This document shows, piece by piece, positions 13,154 to 25,176 of a stretch of 64,000 nt of DNA; the stretch's first letter is position 1, and each line of letters opens with the position of its first letter. The DNA is from Eunapius fragilis (lineage: Eukaryota; Porifera; Demospongiae; Spongillida; Spongillidae): the NCBI GenBank assembly GCA_963681505.1, contig OY811976.1, forward strand, positions 2,271,850 through 2,335,849, given 5' to 3'. The notes below the pieces were generated by a model, which did no database searches, was not told the origin of the DNA, and was given only the letters and a program-made list of their open reading frames with translations. The position numbers and the translations under genes are program-made.

Positions 13154-14400
13154 GCCCAGCGCATCCGGGAGAGGAGGGGGGGGGGGGTCTTTGGGGTCGT
13201 CGGCCTGACTAGTTATGAATAATTAACGCGTAAAAATGAAGCGTTCAATGAGTAGCACACGATTTAGCATTCCGGCCAAACTTTTCTGGAAGGTGGGGGT
13301 ATGGTTATTTCACCAATTGAATTCACCAATTGAGTCTTCTCGTCGCTATTCACTCAGGTTTGTATTAAAAATCCTTTCTTCAGATTCATGCTAAATAAAC
13401 GCAATAGTATTTGAAAGCGGCTGAGGCTCTGCGAACCTACCAGCGTTCCCACAGATACCTTGCTGTCATAGGAGGGGCACGGCCCCTCCCCCACTTATCA
13501 ATATATTTATTAGACCCCCTTCCCAAAATCCTGGATTCACCCCCCCCCCCCCTCCCCCCTTACCTTCTGAATGAGTAACATGTATATGCTGCAGCTATGA
13601 CCAGTGAAGATAAAATATGCATAATCATACCATAGCTTTTCCTATAAACGAAATCTTTTGCAGTTGCTGCTATCGCAAGTTATAGTGACTAATATAAAGG
13701 AAGAGGAACATGGAGAACACGGAAAACTATAGGACTGGACACGAGCTTAAACTACTCGGATTTAGCTCTCTAAAACCGTACGTTTTCGTTTAAGTCCGAC
13801 TACCATGAAACGACTCGTTTTTAACTCCTCGTTCGATTTCGACCATAATCTACACTACCCGACCGTTTCGTTCTCTCTAGGTCCGGTTCACGTTTTCAAA
13901 AAACATAAGTATTTCTATAGGGTTATAGCGTCCATTTTTCAGAGGTCTGCTCGCAAGAATATTTCAAGTGTGATTTCATTTTTAGGAGTCAATGGAATTG
14001 TGGAAACTACCAACGTGTTGTGTCTTCGCTGGATAAGGGGGTTTAATTATTTCATGACCCGGTGTTAATGTAGTTACTGCATTGGTAATAATTATACAGC
14101 AGCAATGCTACTGATTTAAAAACCATGAAAAGTAAATATTCTCTTTTATAAATTTGGATGCATGCAAAGCATAAATAGAGGAAGAGACAATGACAATGTC
14201 TTATTACCTATATGTATAGCACGGAATACAAGACATTATAGTGTCCGTGCATGTGCTAAATAGGTCTGTTTCACTGCATGATGCTTGATATAGCATCCTT
14301 TTCTATAACACACTATTGCCTTCAAATTGTACATCTAGCTAAGAGAAAATAATGTTTTTATTTACTTGTGTAGTATAAATTCATGCATGCATATCCTTAC
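12501..14400. other. no supported gene; poly-C tracts and transposon-end-like sequence
   Basis: An open frame of 113 codons (12684-13025, plus) and one of 87 codons (13805-14068, plus) have no recognisable domain. Poly-C runs lie at about 13126-13153 and 13540. The segments aggggcacggcccctcccc and ctggattcacccc near 13472-13542 look like hAT-type ends. Exons that should follow receptor copy A on the minus strand were not found here. Confidence 0.4.
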
Positions 14401-16334
14401 TTGCAAACTGAGAGGATGATGTTATGTGAATGTTAGGTGGAGATAAGATGGCAATCTTCCTCTTACCATCTCCAGCTCCATTTACAGCATAGATAGAAAA
14501 CTCCATTGGATCATTGACTGTATCATTGCTCCCTGTGAAGTCCACCAATGAGTTACATTGTTTTGGGTACTCGCATTGGGGACTAATATTTCTGCAGCTA
14601 CTCCCAGTGGTGTTGATGCACACAGTGTAGTAGAAAATGGAGCTGGGTTGTCCTGTGATGTTGAGGGAGAAGGGGGCTATCCAGTGGAGTGCATACTGAA
14701 TACTTTTTAAAATGGGTTGAACCGTAAAATTATCTGGCACGTCCAGTGTTCCTGGGGATCAAATAATAACACTTAAACTTCAACTCAGTACACATTATTT
14801 TGATGAAAGGATTTTTAAAACTTACGCGTTGAAAACTATAATCTCTCCATGTATGCACTTATTATAATAAACAATAGTTGTATGATAGTTCGGTTGAAAC
14901 AACGTGAAATAATCTCAGCCCCGTCTATAAGCAAACCTGCTCATTGTACGTTGCACATCGTGCATCAATGCAATATTTTTCAATGGGCATAGGCCGCGTA
15001 TGAAATAAACGATACAAATCAAATTACATTATCGGAAGTTTCGTTAGAAACTTCCATATAGAATTTGACCCCGACTATGAATGTCATTAAAAAAAACGCG
15101 ACCCGTCTGTAACAACACTCCCGACGATCGGATCGTGTAGCTTGTTTTAGCAATCGATCTAGAAGTCAAAAATGAGTAGTTTCGTTTTTGTTTCATGTCG
15201 CTGAACCGCGTGGTTGTTGAGAACAAGAGTGTACTGCCCGTCCTCGTACCCAGTCTCGGAACAAGGGGCGGGTCGTCTTCTTATTCTCCTTCTCCTTCTT
15301 CTTGGCAACGCATAACTCAGGACAGGAACATTTCTAAGCGATGAAAATTTCACCAATAGCTTCAGAATCGGCTGGAGGACTCGCTTTTATATAATATAAT
15401 ACTTTGATAAACAATCGACTATCAGCCTCCTATGTCTTGTTAGTCTCGTACCCAGACCGTCTATGACGTAAGCGATTATCGCTGTAAACACTATCGCTGT
15501 AAACACACACACACACATACATACATACATGCATACATACATACTTACATACATGCATGCATGCATGCATGCATACATACATACATGCATACATACATAC
15601 ATACATACATACATACATACATACATACATACATACATACATACATACATACATACATACATACATACATACATACATACATACATACATACATACATAC
15701 ATACATACATACATACATACATACATACATACATACATACATACATACATACATACATACATACATACATACATACATACATACATACATACATACATAC
15801 ATACATACATACATACATACATACATACATACATACATGCATACATACATACATGCATACATAAATACATGCGTTGGAACTTCGTGCATGTCTGACCATG
15901 CATTGACTTACTTACCTTGCAGCCATATTACCACAGGTACACTGACTGATGTGATGAATGACCAGTCCACCACCTTACAGATGACTTCAGAGTTATTGTT
16001 GACCTTGGTTGTGGGGATCATCAGTTGAGAAGACATGGTTCTGTTGATACTGGATGGAGTGGTGAAGTTGATCCCTCTTAGCACCATTGATTGATCACTG
16101 GCAGGAATACCGTTCACAGACCATCCCAATATCTGCCCCACTCCAGAACAGTTCACTGTAAGCTTTGAGTTATTTCTCACAAAGGTAGTGTAATTTGATG
16201 ACGGTGAAATGGTGACAGCGATACCTCAGTTTGAAAAGAACAATAAATAAACTTGCATTCTGACGGATATTCAACTTACAATTCCATTTAAAACACAAGA
16301 CAAAAAGTAGCACGAATAACTCAAACAGCTCCAT
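14401..16334 (-). CDS. Ig/FN3 receptor copy A, signal peptide + Ig + FN3 (3' part not found)
   Basis: Three minus-strand exons fit together. Exon 1 (16334-16280) starts with ATG and encodes an 18-residue hydrophobic leader ending in KWN. Exon 2 (16224-15916, 103 codons) encodes an Ig-like domain with a cysteine in the LTVNCSG strand, a GWSVNG tryptophan, and the second cysteine in SEVICKV. Exon 3 (14751-14401, 117 codons) encodes an FN3-like domain rich in N-glycosylation sites. All internal junctions are phase 1 with GTAAG-type donors and AG acceptors. The intron at 14752-15915 holds repeat family B and a CATA array. No transmembrane or tail exon is recognisable below 14401. The copy is therefore either secreted, incomplete, or broken downstream. 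It is closely related to copies B and F. Confidence 0.65.
15031..15508 (+). repeat. interspersed repeat family B (copy 2)
   Basis: It begins atcggaagtttcgttagaaac and ends at gcgattatcgctgtaaaca. It is almost identical to 40234-40690, which suggests recent movement or duplication. It lies in the intron of receptor copy A. Its distal end carries one arm of the palindrome seen complete at 40635-40778. Confidence 0.85.
15510..15865. repeat. (CATA)n microsatellite, ~350 bp
   Basis: Nearly uninterrupted cata repeats with a few catg variants at each end, preceded by a short (CA)n run. The long apparent reading frames here are artefacts of the tetranucleotide. The array ends about 50 bp from the splice donor of the Ig exon of copy A. 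Confidence 0.98.
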
Positions 16335-17433
16335 TTCATAACGGTTTGAATATATATAGGCCAAAATTTCCTGTATAGAAATCATGGATATTTAAAACGC
16401 ATGCCATGAAATCCTAAAAGGAATAGTGTATCAGAAAAGTAATTGTTTTTTTTGCTCACTCTGATTAGAACGTTAACCCAGCGGTAGTAATGATATTATT
16501 GCCCAAAATCATTAAGCTAACACGGGGCTTAAATTTCATGCAGTCCATGAAATTGTGATACCAAAATCAACAAAAAGTGCGCAACTGCCTCAAAAAAAAT
16601 GTTGTCGCTAGTGGGTTTTAGACCAATACTTGCATAGTGTACGATAAATTGATCCTTTGGATGACGATACATTTGCAGGTCGTATGGTTGAGGAACGCTA
16701 TGTCGTCAAAGTCGAGCTCGTTCCATAAAATTGCACACTTTTACCCCCGGACATGTTGCTAAACGTGGCATATACGGTGCTATGGTAAGGTAAGCTACTG
16801 TTTACTTTTCCTTTCTTCCTCCATATTACTAAGAAAATCTGGACTGTAAGGCAAAGCTACTATATACATGTATGTGACTTTTATAAACTCCATGGCAGGC
16901 ACATGCATGCATGTAATTTGTTATGGCTGCGTCCTGGAGACAGAGGAGGCGCTTCAGTTTCCTGGGACAATATTTGCGCTTTAGGCACTTGTAATATGCA
17001 TAGAATACTCCCTCTTGCTTACTTGCATGTCAAATAATGCGTCCCTAAAGTTTTATTCCACATGCTAGCCAGTACATCCGGTTGCGACAGTCACCACCAT
17101 ATTCAATTGAAAGTTCACTAGAAAGGCTAAGGAGTAATTTATGTGCTCAACGGTCGACAACCTATCAGGGATAATAGAAAAGGTTTTCTGATGACAACAA
17201 TAAGTGACTTAAAAGCGTAGCTTAAAAAAGAAGTATTACGACTAAAATTCTAGGAGGTCATCTCGAGCATCTGTAGGGTGCGCTGATCACTTGTAAAAAG
17301 GAGATATGCAGCGATTTATGAGCTTTAAAAACATATCCATTCCTAGCTAAGGAAGTAACGCGCGCACATACATTTCTAACAGCATGGTGCGCTCTTATTA
17401 ATTGGTATAAAAATTTCATGGAACCAGTGTTAT
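16335..17433. other. no gene recognised upstream of copy A
   Basis: This should contain the promoter of receptor copy A, but I cannot point to a TATA box or other element with confidence. Otherwise unique sequence. Confidence 0.45.
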
Positions 17434-17720
17434 GCAAGTAATAAAAACATTCTCTATACGAGAAGGTTGGTGGTATATAGGAATCAAAGGTGATGGTGGT
17501 GTAAAAAGCAAGGGAACGCGGCTTGTGATTGAAAAGGAAAAATGAAATAGACCTATATTAGCAACATGTTGTCATATTTAAATGTGCATGGTAATATTGG
17601 TCTATTTCATTTTTCATTTTCAATCAGAAGCCTTGTTCCCTTGCTTTTTACACCACCATCACCTTTGATTCCTATATATACCACCAACCTTCTCGTATAG
17701 AGAATGTTTTTATTACTTAT
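17434..17720. mobile_element. foldback MITE, diverged full copy
   Basis: Both arms are present, from caagtaataaaaacattctc to gagaatgtttttattactt. The central part reads gaaatagacctatatt and its inverted partner. It is about 287 bp and more diverged from the 40820 copy than the others. Confidence 0.85.
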
Positions 17721-18662
17721 TTCCTAAATTTTTCTGGTGGATTTGGTATTGTATTTAGTTCTTGAAACGTATAGAATCAAAAGCGTCAACTTGCGCGATC
17801 ATTTTGCAATTTTGTTGAGGTGTATACCATTAAAATATTACACTAGTCCCCAGACTACCTTCATTGAGAACCAAAGGGTGATAAAGGTTAAAAAGCATTG
17901 GCAAAAGCGAAGCCATATAATACATAGGATAAATGTACCCTAAGTAAGTACACAGTCTGATGACATGGAAACAACGCAGAACTGCTCTCTTATTTGATAT
18001 CGCTAGATTGCCACTAAGAGCGAAGTGACCCGACTTTTGGCCGTCCAGCTAGAGTGACGTTTTTAAAATGACATTCATGATACTGCAGGATTCCTATATG
18101 GAACCAAGCTCTCAATTATGTACAGGAATGGAGAGGGTTAAAAGCAGATATAAAACTATCACTGGTTAAAAGTCACGGATTCCAATCCATAATATTTGAG
18201 CTATCCGCCCACAAGTTATTTACCGCGCGCGAAACTCAACACAATTATAGTTCCGCTAGTAACGCTTTTTTTCATCCCGCGGAATGACGAAAGCCATATA
18301 GAAAGCCACTTAGATTTAAACTGATTCAAATGTGGTGGACAACACAGTGGATGTGATGTATTACCTCTAGGTCTGTTTACCAGTACTCAATATTCATAGA
18401 TTTACGCGAAAATCACGTCCATTCAGAGAGTACTTGTTTGTTCTTAAAAGAAATTAAAACATTTTGATAAAAATTATAACCATTTTGAAGTAACCGAATG
18501 CTGTTTATACGGCTCTAAATATTGTGAATGCAGTACTTTTAAGCAGAATGTCAGCGGTTATAGAAACATACATGTACCTTGCATGCGTATGACCTTGCAT
18601 GCGTATCTGAGTTTATTTAGTCGCGCTTCGCTTGTATGTATACGTTAGTTTATGCCCCACCA
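17721..18662. other. no gene recognised
   Basis: Unique AT-rich sequence. A 68-codon open frame at 17737-17943 overlaps the edge of the foldback element and is not credible. Confidence 0.5.
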
Positions 18663-18670
18663 CACGCGCG

Positions 18671-18745
<75 letters not shown>

Positions 18746-18755
18746 ACACACACAC
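18663..18755. repeat. (CA)n microsatellite
   Basis: About 90 bp of CA repeats with few interruptions. Confidence 0.97.
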
Positions 18756-19794
18756 GAACTTACGAATCGTTAGTTCATTTAACTTTCAGGTATATAAACT
18801 AATCAGAGTTTTCCATTAAATTTGCACTTGAAATATAAATCACGTGAGGTTATTTTAGTCTCGTACGATGACCCTCTAACTGCAGCTGCGGATGTATTAC
18901 ATCGTGCAAAGATCAAAATCGTGGCCAGTGGGCGTACCATTATTAGTTCAATCACATAGCGCTGCGGGTAACGTTGCGATGATGTAATGACTATTACAGA
19001 ATTATAATTCTTTATGTTCAAACGGATATGCATGTACCTAGAAAGGATTTTAGCTAGTACTTGGTCCATTACTGCAAAGTTTTGTGTTTGTTGCATTGGC
19101 TATGCATGTGATACTGACTAAGTATGCTAAGATGAAGCTACAGTTGGAAGCTGTACAGGAGGTTACTTAATTACCTGTAGTTATGTGTAAAGAACAAGAA
19201 TTCAACTGGCTCCGCTGTTGCAGCCTGACCCACCTGAATCTGAGCAGCCACATTTTAAGCACCGATGCAAGCAGAACATCATATTCGGAGATAATCATTG
19301 GGGTCACGAGATGCACCCATACATCTTTTCCCCCCCTTTTAGTTGCCTCCATGTAAAAATCTATTTGGTCTTTTTACTGCCCTTCCACTCCTTGTTCATA
19401 TTGCTGGCGGTGATTGCTTCCAGTCTAGCCTTTTAGTAAAAGTCTACATAAGGTTGGTGGTGTTTATGCGACATGGTGCGTTTGCAGATGGTATCTCGTA
19501 AAGTAGGCTGGCTACATGTAGGCAGCACATAAAAGGTCACACAGCTCTATGGTACATGAAAGTTCGTGGTTATTGAAAACAATGTCTGCTTCAATTTTCT
19601 ATACAATTGCGTGGCTTGTCTTATTTACTATACACGATGAATTGTTCCTTTAAATTGTTTACAGAAAAGCCATCAGTTGCAATTGATGCTCAGCTAGTTC
19701 TGTATACTACTCAGAGACTCAAAAAGATACGAATGTACGACTGAATTAACCGGTTACAAGAAATTATCTTCCTAGTGATTTTCAGCTGCTAGGG
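18756..19794. other. no gene recognised
   Basis: A 97-codon minus-strand frame (18803-19096) and a 72-codon plus-strand frame (19218-19436) show no domain, leader or splice support. Confidence 0.45.
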
Positions 19795-20085
19795 GATCTG
19801 TCACGAGAATTTTGCTCCGGTGGTAAATTTGGTCCCGGACCAAAATTATCTGAGAAAATTGGTCCGCCGGACCAATTTTTTTTGAAAAAAATTGTCTGGA
19901 TAAGAAAAATTGCTCCGGCTAAATTTATACATGTGCCACGTGGATCTATTTGTAACTTGGAAGACGAAAAGGCAGAAGACGATCTAGTTCAGGAGGTCTA
20001 TACTTATTTGACTGTGAAGCGGTACCCTGATGGAGTTTCAGAAGGTAATTTCACCACAACAACATATGAGGAATTTGGTATTTAA
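19795..20085 (+). pseudogene. integrase-region remnant with short palindromes
   Basis: The translation includes IHVPRGSICNLEDEKAEDD and VQEVYTYLTVKRYPDGVSE. The YLT-x-x-x-YP-x-G pattern resembles the segment just before the zinc-binding domain of retroelement integrases. It is preceded at 19820-19880 by short perfect palindromes built on ggtcc/ggacc. The fragment stops after about 60 codons. Family assignment is inference from a short motif. Confidence 0.4.
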
Positions 20086-20519
20086 CTCGGATCTGTGCAA
20101 AAATACCTTTATTGCTATCTTCTATTACACATCATATTCCACAGCATTTGCTTATGTTTTAGTCCGTTCAATCTCCATGTACGTGTATAGATTGCTGTTT
20201 GGTTAGTGTTCATTATATCAATTTACCTGATTTCCTATTACACAAGCAACCCCCATGGCTTCTCCCCGTTCCAACACCCATGGCTGTAGTAGCTGATTTT
20301 ATTTTAGTACAAGAGTAGACATTTCATTGTGATGTCTTGGAATATCAAACTCTGTTCGATTATAACCTTCTCTCAACACTGCCGCACAAAATACTTTCGT
20401 TCTTCTAATTTGATACTGCATCAAACCCATGCTCTAGCACCAGATTTAGATTAGATGCAGAAGGAATTGAAGTCTGTGTCACGTAAATTAAGATAATTAC
20501 AGACGGTATTTTTCACAGA

Positions 20520-21125
20520 TCTGCTGCCTGTGCTGCCTCCCAGAATGAAGAAGATCTTAGAGGTTGCCAGTGAAAGGGGTGCTTCAAGCTGGCTTGTGGC
20601 CCATCCTGTCATAGCATGGTTTTGACCTCCACAAGGGAGCTTTTAGGGATGCCATTTGCCTGCACTATGGCTGGCTCCTGCCACTGATGCCAAGTCAGTG
20701 TGTTAGTGGCCATACCATGTCAGTTGAGCATGCTTTCAATTGTCCCTGCAGAGACTTCCCCTCCAATAGACATAATGAAATTAGGGATAATTCCTTTCTG
20801 ACATTTGTCATAATGTATGTACAGAGCCTTCTCTTAATGGTGAACATTACAGCCTCATGCTTCCTCAGCTCAGTAGTTCGGGCGGCTGCACCAGCTGTGA
20901 GTCCTGCTTCCAACAAAGTGTTTAGATTGAGCAGTGAGGTCACAGATAGGTCAACGGCTTACCCACAGACTAGTTGGGTACCATAGCGGGAGTAGCTATA
21001 GTCAAGCGTGAGGTTGATAATAATAAAAACCCAAAATGTTGAACGAAATCTATGGTCGCTTCAACATGTCCCTGGTGAGGTATGTGGCAAGGGCCATCAT
21101 GGGAAGGGAAGCTGTCCAAGGGTAG
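20520..21125 (+). pseudogene. non-LTR retrotransposon C-terminal fragment 1
   Basis: Broken plus-strand coding sequence includes ASERGASSWL near 20566, then a cysteine/histidine cluster, C-V-C/S-GHTMSVEHAFNC, leading to RHNEIRD at about 20690-20790. This matches the zinc-knuckle and nuclease start of retrotransposon proteins. Separately, MLNEIYGRFNMSLVRYVARAI ends at a stop at 21123-21125, a typical C-terminus of the related family. Frames change several times. The CCHC cluster followed by RHN suggests a restriction-like endonuclease (R2-like) element, by inference. Confidence 0.6.
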
Positions 21126-21189
21126 GTTAGTGGAACTGTAGGTTGATTAGATGTGTTCGTAAGTAGAACTGTAGATTCATTTGTATTCA

Positions 21190-21400
21190 TGTATTCTCAT
21201 AAATCATTGCCTCACCTGCTGCTCTGAATGAAGCTAGTGTATCTGCAGGGGTGGCAGCCCCATGCGGCTGAAAATAGGACGCATGTTGCCAATGATATAA
21301 GGTGCCAGGATTTGGGGTGGACATGTATCCCCCTGGCTGTGGAAATGGAAAGTGCATGGAAGAACACTGGATTGAAGATGACTTCATTGTAAAATAAATT
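21190..21400 (+). pseudogene. non-LTR retrotransposon C-terminal fragment 2
   Basis: Plus-strand pieces read THVANDIRCQDLGWTCIPLAVEM, the same conserved block as QELGWACVPIAVETYG at 22222-22280. One frameshift precedes it. Only about 50 recognisable codons are left. Confidence 0.55.
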
Positions 21401-21559
21401 GACATGGGAAACATGTATCAAGGCAGGCTTCCTTGATGAATGTGCTACTCATTTTCCAGAGCTCTTACCTTGGGTAGTGTGATGCTATGGGTCTTACGCT
21501 ATTCTGTGGCATCCTACGGGTCAAATATCTTCACAGTAGGAGTGTAACAAGCCCTAAAC

Positions 21560-22441
21560 TTTCTCTTCCAGGCATGGTTTCTGGATGACGAGCTTATAGC
21601 TGGCAGGAGGTCAGATTTACTGTGTGCTCTTTCCCTTATTGATGAATTGGGATCAGGAAAGCAGGAAAATCAAATATTTCGTTCTTCGTTAGGGGCATCT
21701 TCCATTGCTAATAAAGCTCGTCTCTTTGCTGACTCTGCTCCTCATGCTGCCTCCTGGATATCTGTGGTACCCTCTGTTAGCTTGAGCCTACACCCGGATC
21801 CATCCGGATCCAAGTGAATTCCAGGTTGCCATTTAGTGGTGGCTTGGTATGGATACCTCTGGAGGTTCCCTGTGTTCTTTTTGTCCTGAAGTTGCTCTTG
21901 ACCCTCTTGGCCACCATGCAGTTTCCTGTAAGCGAGGTGGAGATGCAGTGATTAAACACAACAACTGAGGGATGTATTTGCAGAAGCTTGCCATCATGCC
22001 CATTTTCCAGTGAGGATTGAGATGGGTAGTGGGCTCACTCCTGACCACAACCACTCTTGTCCTGCTGATGTGCTTATAGAACGGTGGGAAAGAGGAAAGC
22101 CAGCAGTGTTTGACATCACTATTACTTCTCCCCTCTGCCTAACCTTTCTAGGTGAAGCTAGTCAGGTGGCTGGGGCAGCAGCTCTGGCTGCAGAAACCCG
22201 AACACACATAGCCAATGATAAAAAGTGCCAAGAGTTGGGTTGGGCATGTGTTCCCATTGCTGTGGAGACATATGGCAATTGGGCATTCTAACGATTGGCA
22301 TCTCGTCTGGCTACTGACTCATCCAAACCAAAGTCAAACGTTATTGCTGATCTCTATGGATGGTTAAATCTAACCTTGATGAGGGCCATTGCAAGGGCCA
22401 TTCTAGTCAGAGCTTTCCGACCAATAGGGCTACTTACTTAA
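21560..22441 (+). pseudogene. non-LTR retrotransposon C-terminal fragment 3, longest copy
   Basis: From about 21575 the plus strand encodes WFLDDELIAG and LGASSIANKARLFADSAPHAASW. A CCHC-like stretch (CSFCP, LGHHAVSC, in a shifted frame near 21868-21935) follows. The block RIEMGSGLTPDHNHSCPADVL-ERW-GKPAVFDITITSPL then matches a PD-(D/E)xK-type nuclease core, with acidic residues in PAD and FDIT. It ends with ADLYGWLNLTLMRAIARAIL and a stop near 22441. At least three frameshifts make it a pseudogene. The order zinc knuckle, nuclease, helical tail fits R2/NeSL-like elements by inference. Confidence 0.65.
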
Positions 22442-22654
22442 GTACATAGTTAATTGTCTTGTGTTTATTCCCTATTATAACCAATATTTCTCTTTAAACA
22501 ATGGACTTGCTTGAAGGCTAGGGTAGTTTTGCGCAAGTTCGTGTGTAGTAACGTGTATATATGTGCATTTATTTTATTGTTTAGTATTTAAAAAACATAC
22601 ATACATTTAAAAAAAAAAAAACTAAAATTTAAAAATAATAATAGTAATCTTTTA

Positions 22655-22971
22655 TAGGTGATCATTACATCACCCCTCTGCCCAGCCATCTTAGGTGAGT
22701 CATGTCACCAAGCTGGGGAGGCAGTCCTTGCAGCAGAGGCCCGTAAGCTACACTCCAATGGACCCAAATGCCAGGAGTTAGGTTGGTCCTGCATTCCATT
22801 GACAGTTGAGACGTATGGAATTTGGGGCAAAGAGGCCCATTTTACCATTTCAAAGCTGGCACCAGTCTTCCCCCAAGTCATCAGTGGTGGCGGAGATTTA
22901 TGGGCGATTGAATATGGCCCTGATCCGGTCCATTGCCAGAGCCATCCTGGCTAGGGAGCTCCTACCCTCCT
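22655..22971 (+). pseudogene. non-LTR retrotransposon C-terminal fragment 4
   Basis: It starts at VIITSPLCPAILGES, passes through KCQELGWSCIPLTVETYGIWG and ends, after one frameshift, at AEIYGRLNMALIRSIARAILA and a stop at 22969-22971. It corresponds to the last ~105 residues of fragment 3 but belongs to a different subfamily. An A-rich stretch and AT-rich sequence lie just upstream. Confidence 0.65.
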
Positions 22972-23351
22972 AACTGCTTATGTTTGTGTTTTGGTGTATA
23001 GTATTAGCATAAAATTATTAAGGTGATCAAGACTCTAACTTTTCTGTAAATACTGAAGTTTTCAAGCATTAAAATAGCACCAGTATGGCAGGCAATAACC
23101 TGAACAAATAAAAGATCTCTGTATACAACAGATTATAGTGGGATTTTGTGGATCATACCACTTTGTGAGGTGTGCAAAACGTAAATTTTTGGAAGAGAAA
23201 AAGGTTCATATTTCTAGTTCACTATGAGCTATGAGGCTAATCCAGAAAGGAAGGTCTATGAGTGTGACAGCTATGAGGCTGATCCAGAAGGTCTATGAAC
23301 ATGACAGCTACAAGGCTGATGCCAGGTCTCTTATCTAAAAAAAACAGATGA
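22972..23351. other. no gene; short duplicated segments
   Basis: The stretch atagtgggattttgtggatca...gaggt at about 23129-23200 recurs, diverged, near 27085-27160. Two copies of a ctatgaggctgatccagaa segment lie at 23228-23295. No coding potential. Confidence 0.4.
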
Positions 23352-23601
23352 ACAAGTAATAAAAACATTTTCTATGAGCATATAGGATTGGAAGACAATA
23401 ATGGTGCATGTAGGAAGAGGGTCTAATAAGAAGGGGAAATGTATTAGTCATATTTTGCACACAAACATAATGTCCTGCAAATATAGGACTACTATGTTTT
23501 CCCTTCTTATTAGACCCTTGTTTCCTTCCTTTTTACACCAATATTGCCTTACAATCCTATATGCCACCAATGTTCTCATAGGGAATGTTTTTATTACTTG
23601 T
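23352..23601. mobile_element. foldback MITE, diverged copy
   Basis: Outer ends acaagtaataaaaacatt and aatgtttttattacttgt are present, with the central inverted stretch ggactactatgttttccc. About 250 bp. Confidence 0.8.
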
Positions 23602-24883
23602 GTTATAAGAATTGCTATAAATTTCTCCGAAGCTGTGTCATGCCATTCGAAATAATATAAATTGGAACTGATTTGTAGCATAGAGTATGCGTGCATATTG
23701 ATGAAAGAGCATGTCTAAATGTTTCTATGCTGCCCTTTTTGTCTTTGAACCTGAGATTAAACAACATCACATTGGTCTCTCAGCTTGCAGAAACTAAAGA
23801 GGGTTTGCTGGGTGGACTCCATTTAGAATACCTGCAGTTTTGATCTTCTGCTGAACAAAAAATTCCAAATGCTGGTTGTTCAAACTGTTTGTTTTGATCA
23901 TGCAGAATGATTCTGATGTGCAATAGTTGGGGTATGTGGAGCTAGGTAGCTTGCAATACAATATTTATCTCTTTTCAGCCATTGAAGGACAAAATCTCTG
24001 TGATACTTGTGCATATTTTCACCTGATCTACAATTTTTGTGATTCAGACTGGACCAGTGAATTTTGACCAGCACATAATTTTTTTAGTGAAGGACACTGT
24101 ACATGTAGGTAGCTTGTAGATGTAGGTGCCATTTTTGTACTTATCCAGGAGTGTTTTAAAGAGAATTTTTACAAAGCATAATGCCCATGTCTTTCCATTC
24201 AGCCTCACTGCTATTTCCTAAATCTTACTACTTAGCATCATTTTCAATTTATGCGGCTTCTTGTAAGTGACTTCAACAGAGAGCTCATTTATGGTACGGT
24301 TTGGTATTGCCAAATGTCCACACAATAGTTCCATATTGAAAACAACAAAGTGCGTTCTTTGACGTTCCTGTAAAAGTATATGGTTTGTGGTGCACGGCGG
24401 GTTGGTAACATAAACACTGGCCTGCACTATAGACATTAGAGTAATGGCAGGTCTATAAATCTAATTTCTTACGTACAATACACGTTACGCCAGAAGTGAA
24501 TCAAATCCTATGGCACATGTAGCTTCTATTGTTGTACTCCAGGTTCTCATGTCTTTTTGTTATAAAGAACCTCACTTCCTCTTTCCCATTCTTAACTTCG
24601 TGCAAACCAAAAATTTTATGCACCCTGTGCTGGCAATGATATGCCGGCATAGCACAACATTACCGAGCTGAGTCTATATCGGTAATTTACTACATTGGAG
24701 TGCAAGACCTCCGCATCACCTAATAAATCGATGTTCTAGGGCAGCGGGCGCGAGCATCCTGCCAAAATGTAAGTCTAGATCAAATTACAGTTGCTGCAGT
24801 TAGAAGCCATCAAATTGGCTGCTCTAAGCAGGAAGTCCTATTGCATTTGGGCTTCACAGTATACATTTCTGATTCAAAATAAT
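23602..24883. other. no supported gene; diverged copy of a receptor 3' flank
   Basis: At about 24230-24440 the sequence resembles the stretches at 26150-26340 and 44880-45040 that follow the tail exons of copies B and F. Shared landmarks are a ggcttctt segment, a tttggtattgccaaa segment and a ttgaaaacaa segment. A 72-codon minus-strand frame covers it, with no domain. It may mark another lost receptor copy. Confidence 0.35.
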
Positions 24884-25176
24884 ACAAGTAAATAAAAACA
24901 TTCTCTCTGAGAAAGTTGGTGGGATATAGGTTTTTCAGGCAAATAGTATACTGGTGTAAAAAGCAAGGAAACAAGTTTCATCAGAAGGGAAAATGTAATA
25001 GTCCTATATTTAGCACACTTCGACTAAGGCATATGCTGTTTCTGTGCTAAATATAGGACTATTACATTTTCCCTTCTGATGAAACTTGTTTCCTTGCTTT
25101 TTACACCAGTATACTATTTGCCTGAAAAACCTATATCCCACCAACTTTCTCAGAGAGAATGTTTTTATTTACTTGT
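24884..25176. mobile_element. foldback MITE, full copy
   Basis: Complete element with ends acaagtaaataaaaacattc and gaatgtttttatttacttgt. Long near-perfect arms surround the loop, which includes cttcgactaaggcatatgct. The copy at 9225-9429 has the same loop and the same neighbour, so the pair moved or was duplicated as a unit with family B. Confidence 0.92.

Noticed and set aside
15159..15356. Shared open frame (VPVLSYALPRRRRR) in two family B copies
   Set aside because: The frame changes between copies at the cttctt tract and is not kept open, so coding is unlikely.
15387..16028. Long open frames of MYVC or HTYI repeats on both strands
   Set aside because: They are translations of the CATA microsatellite and have no coding meaning.
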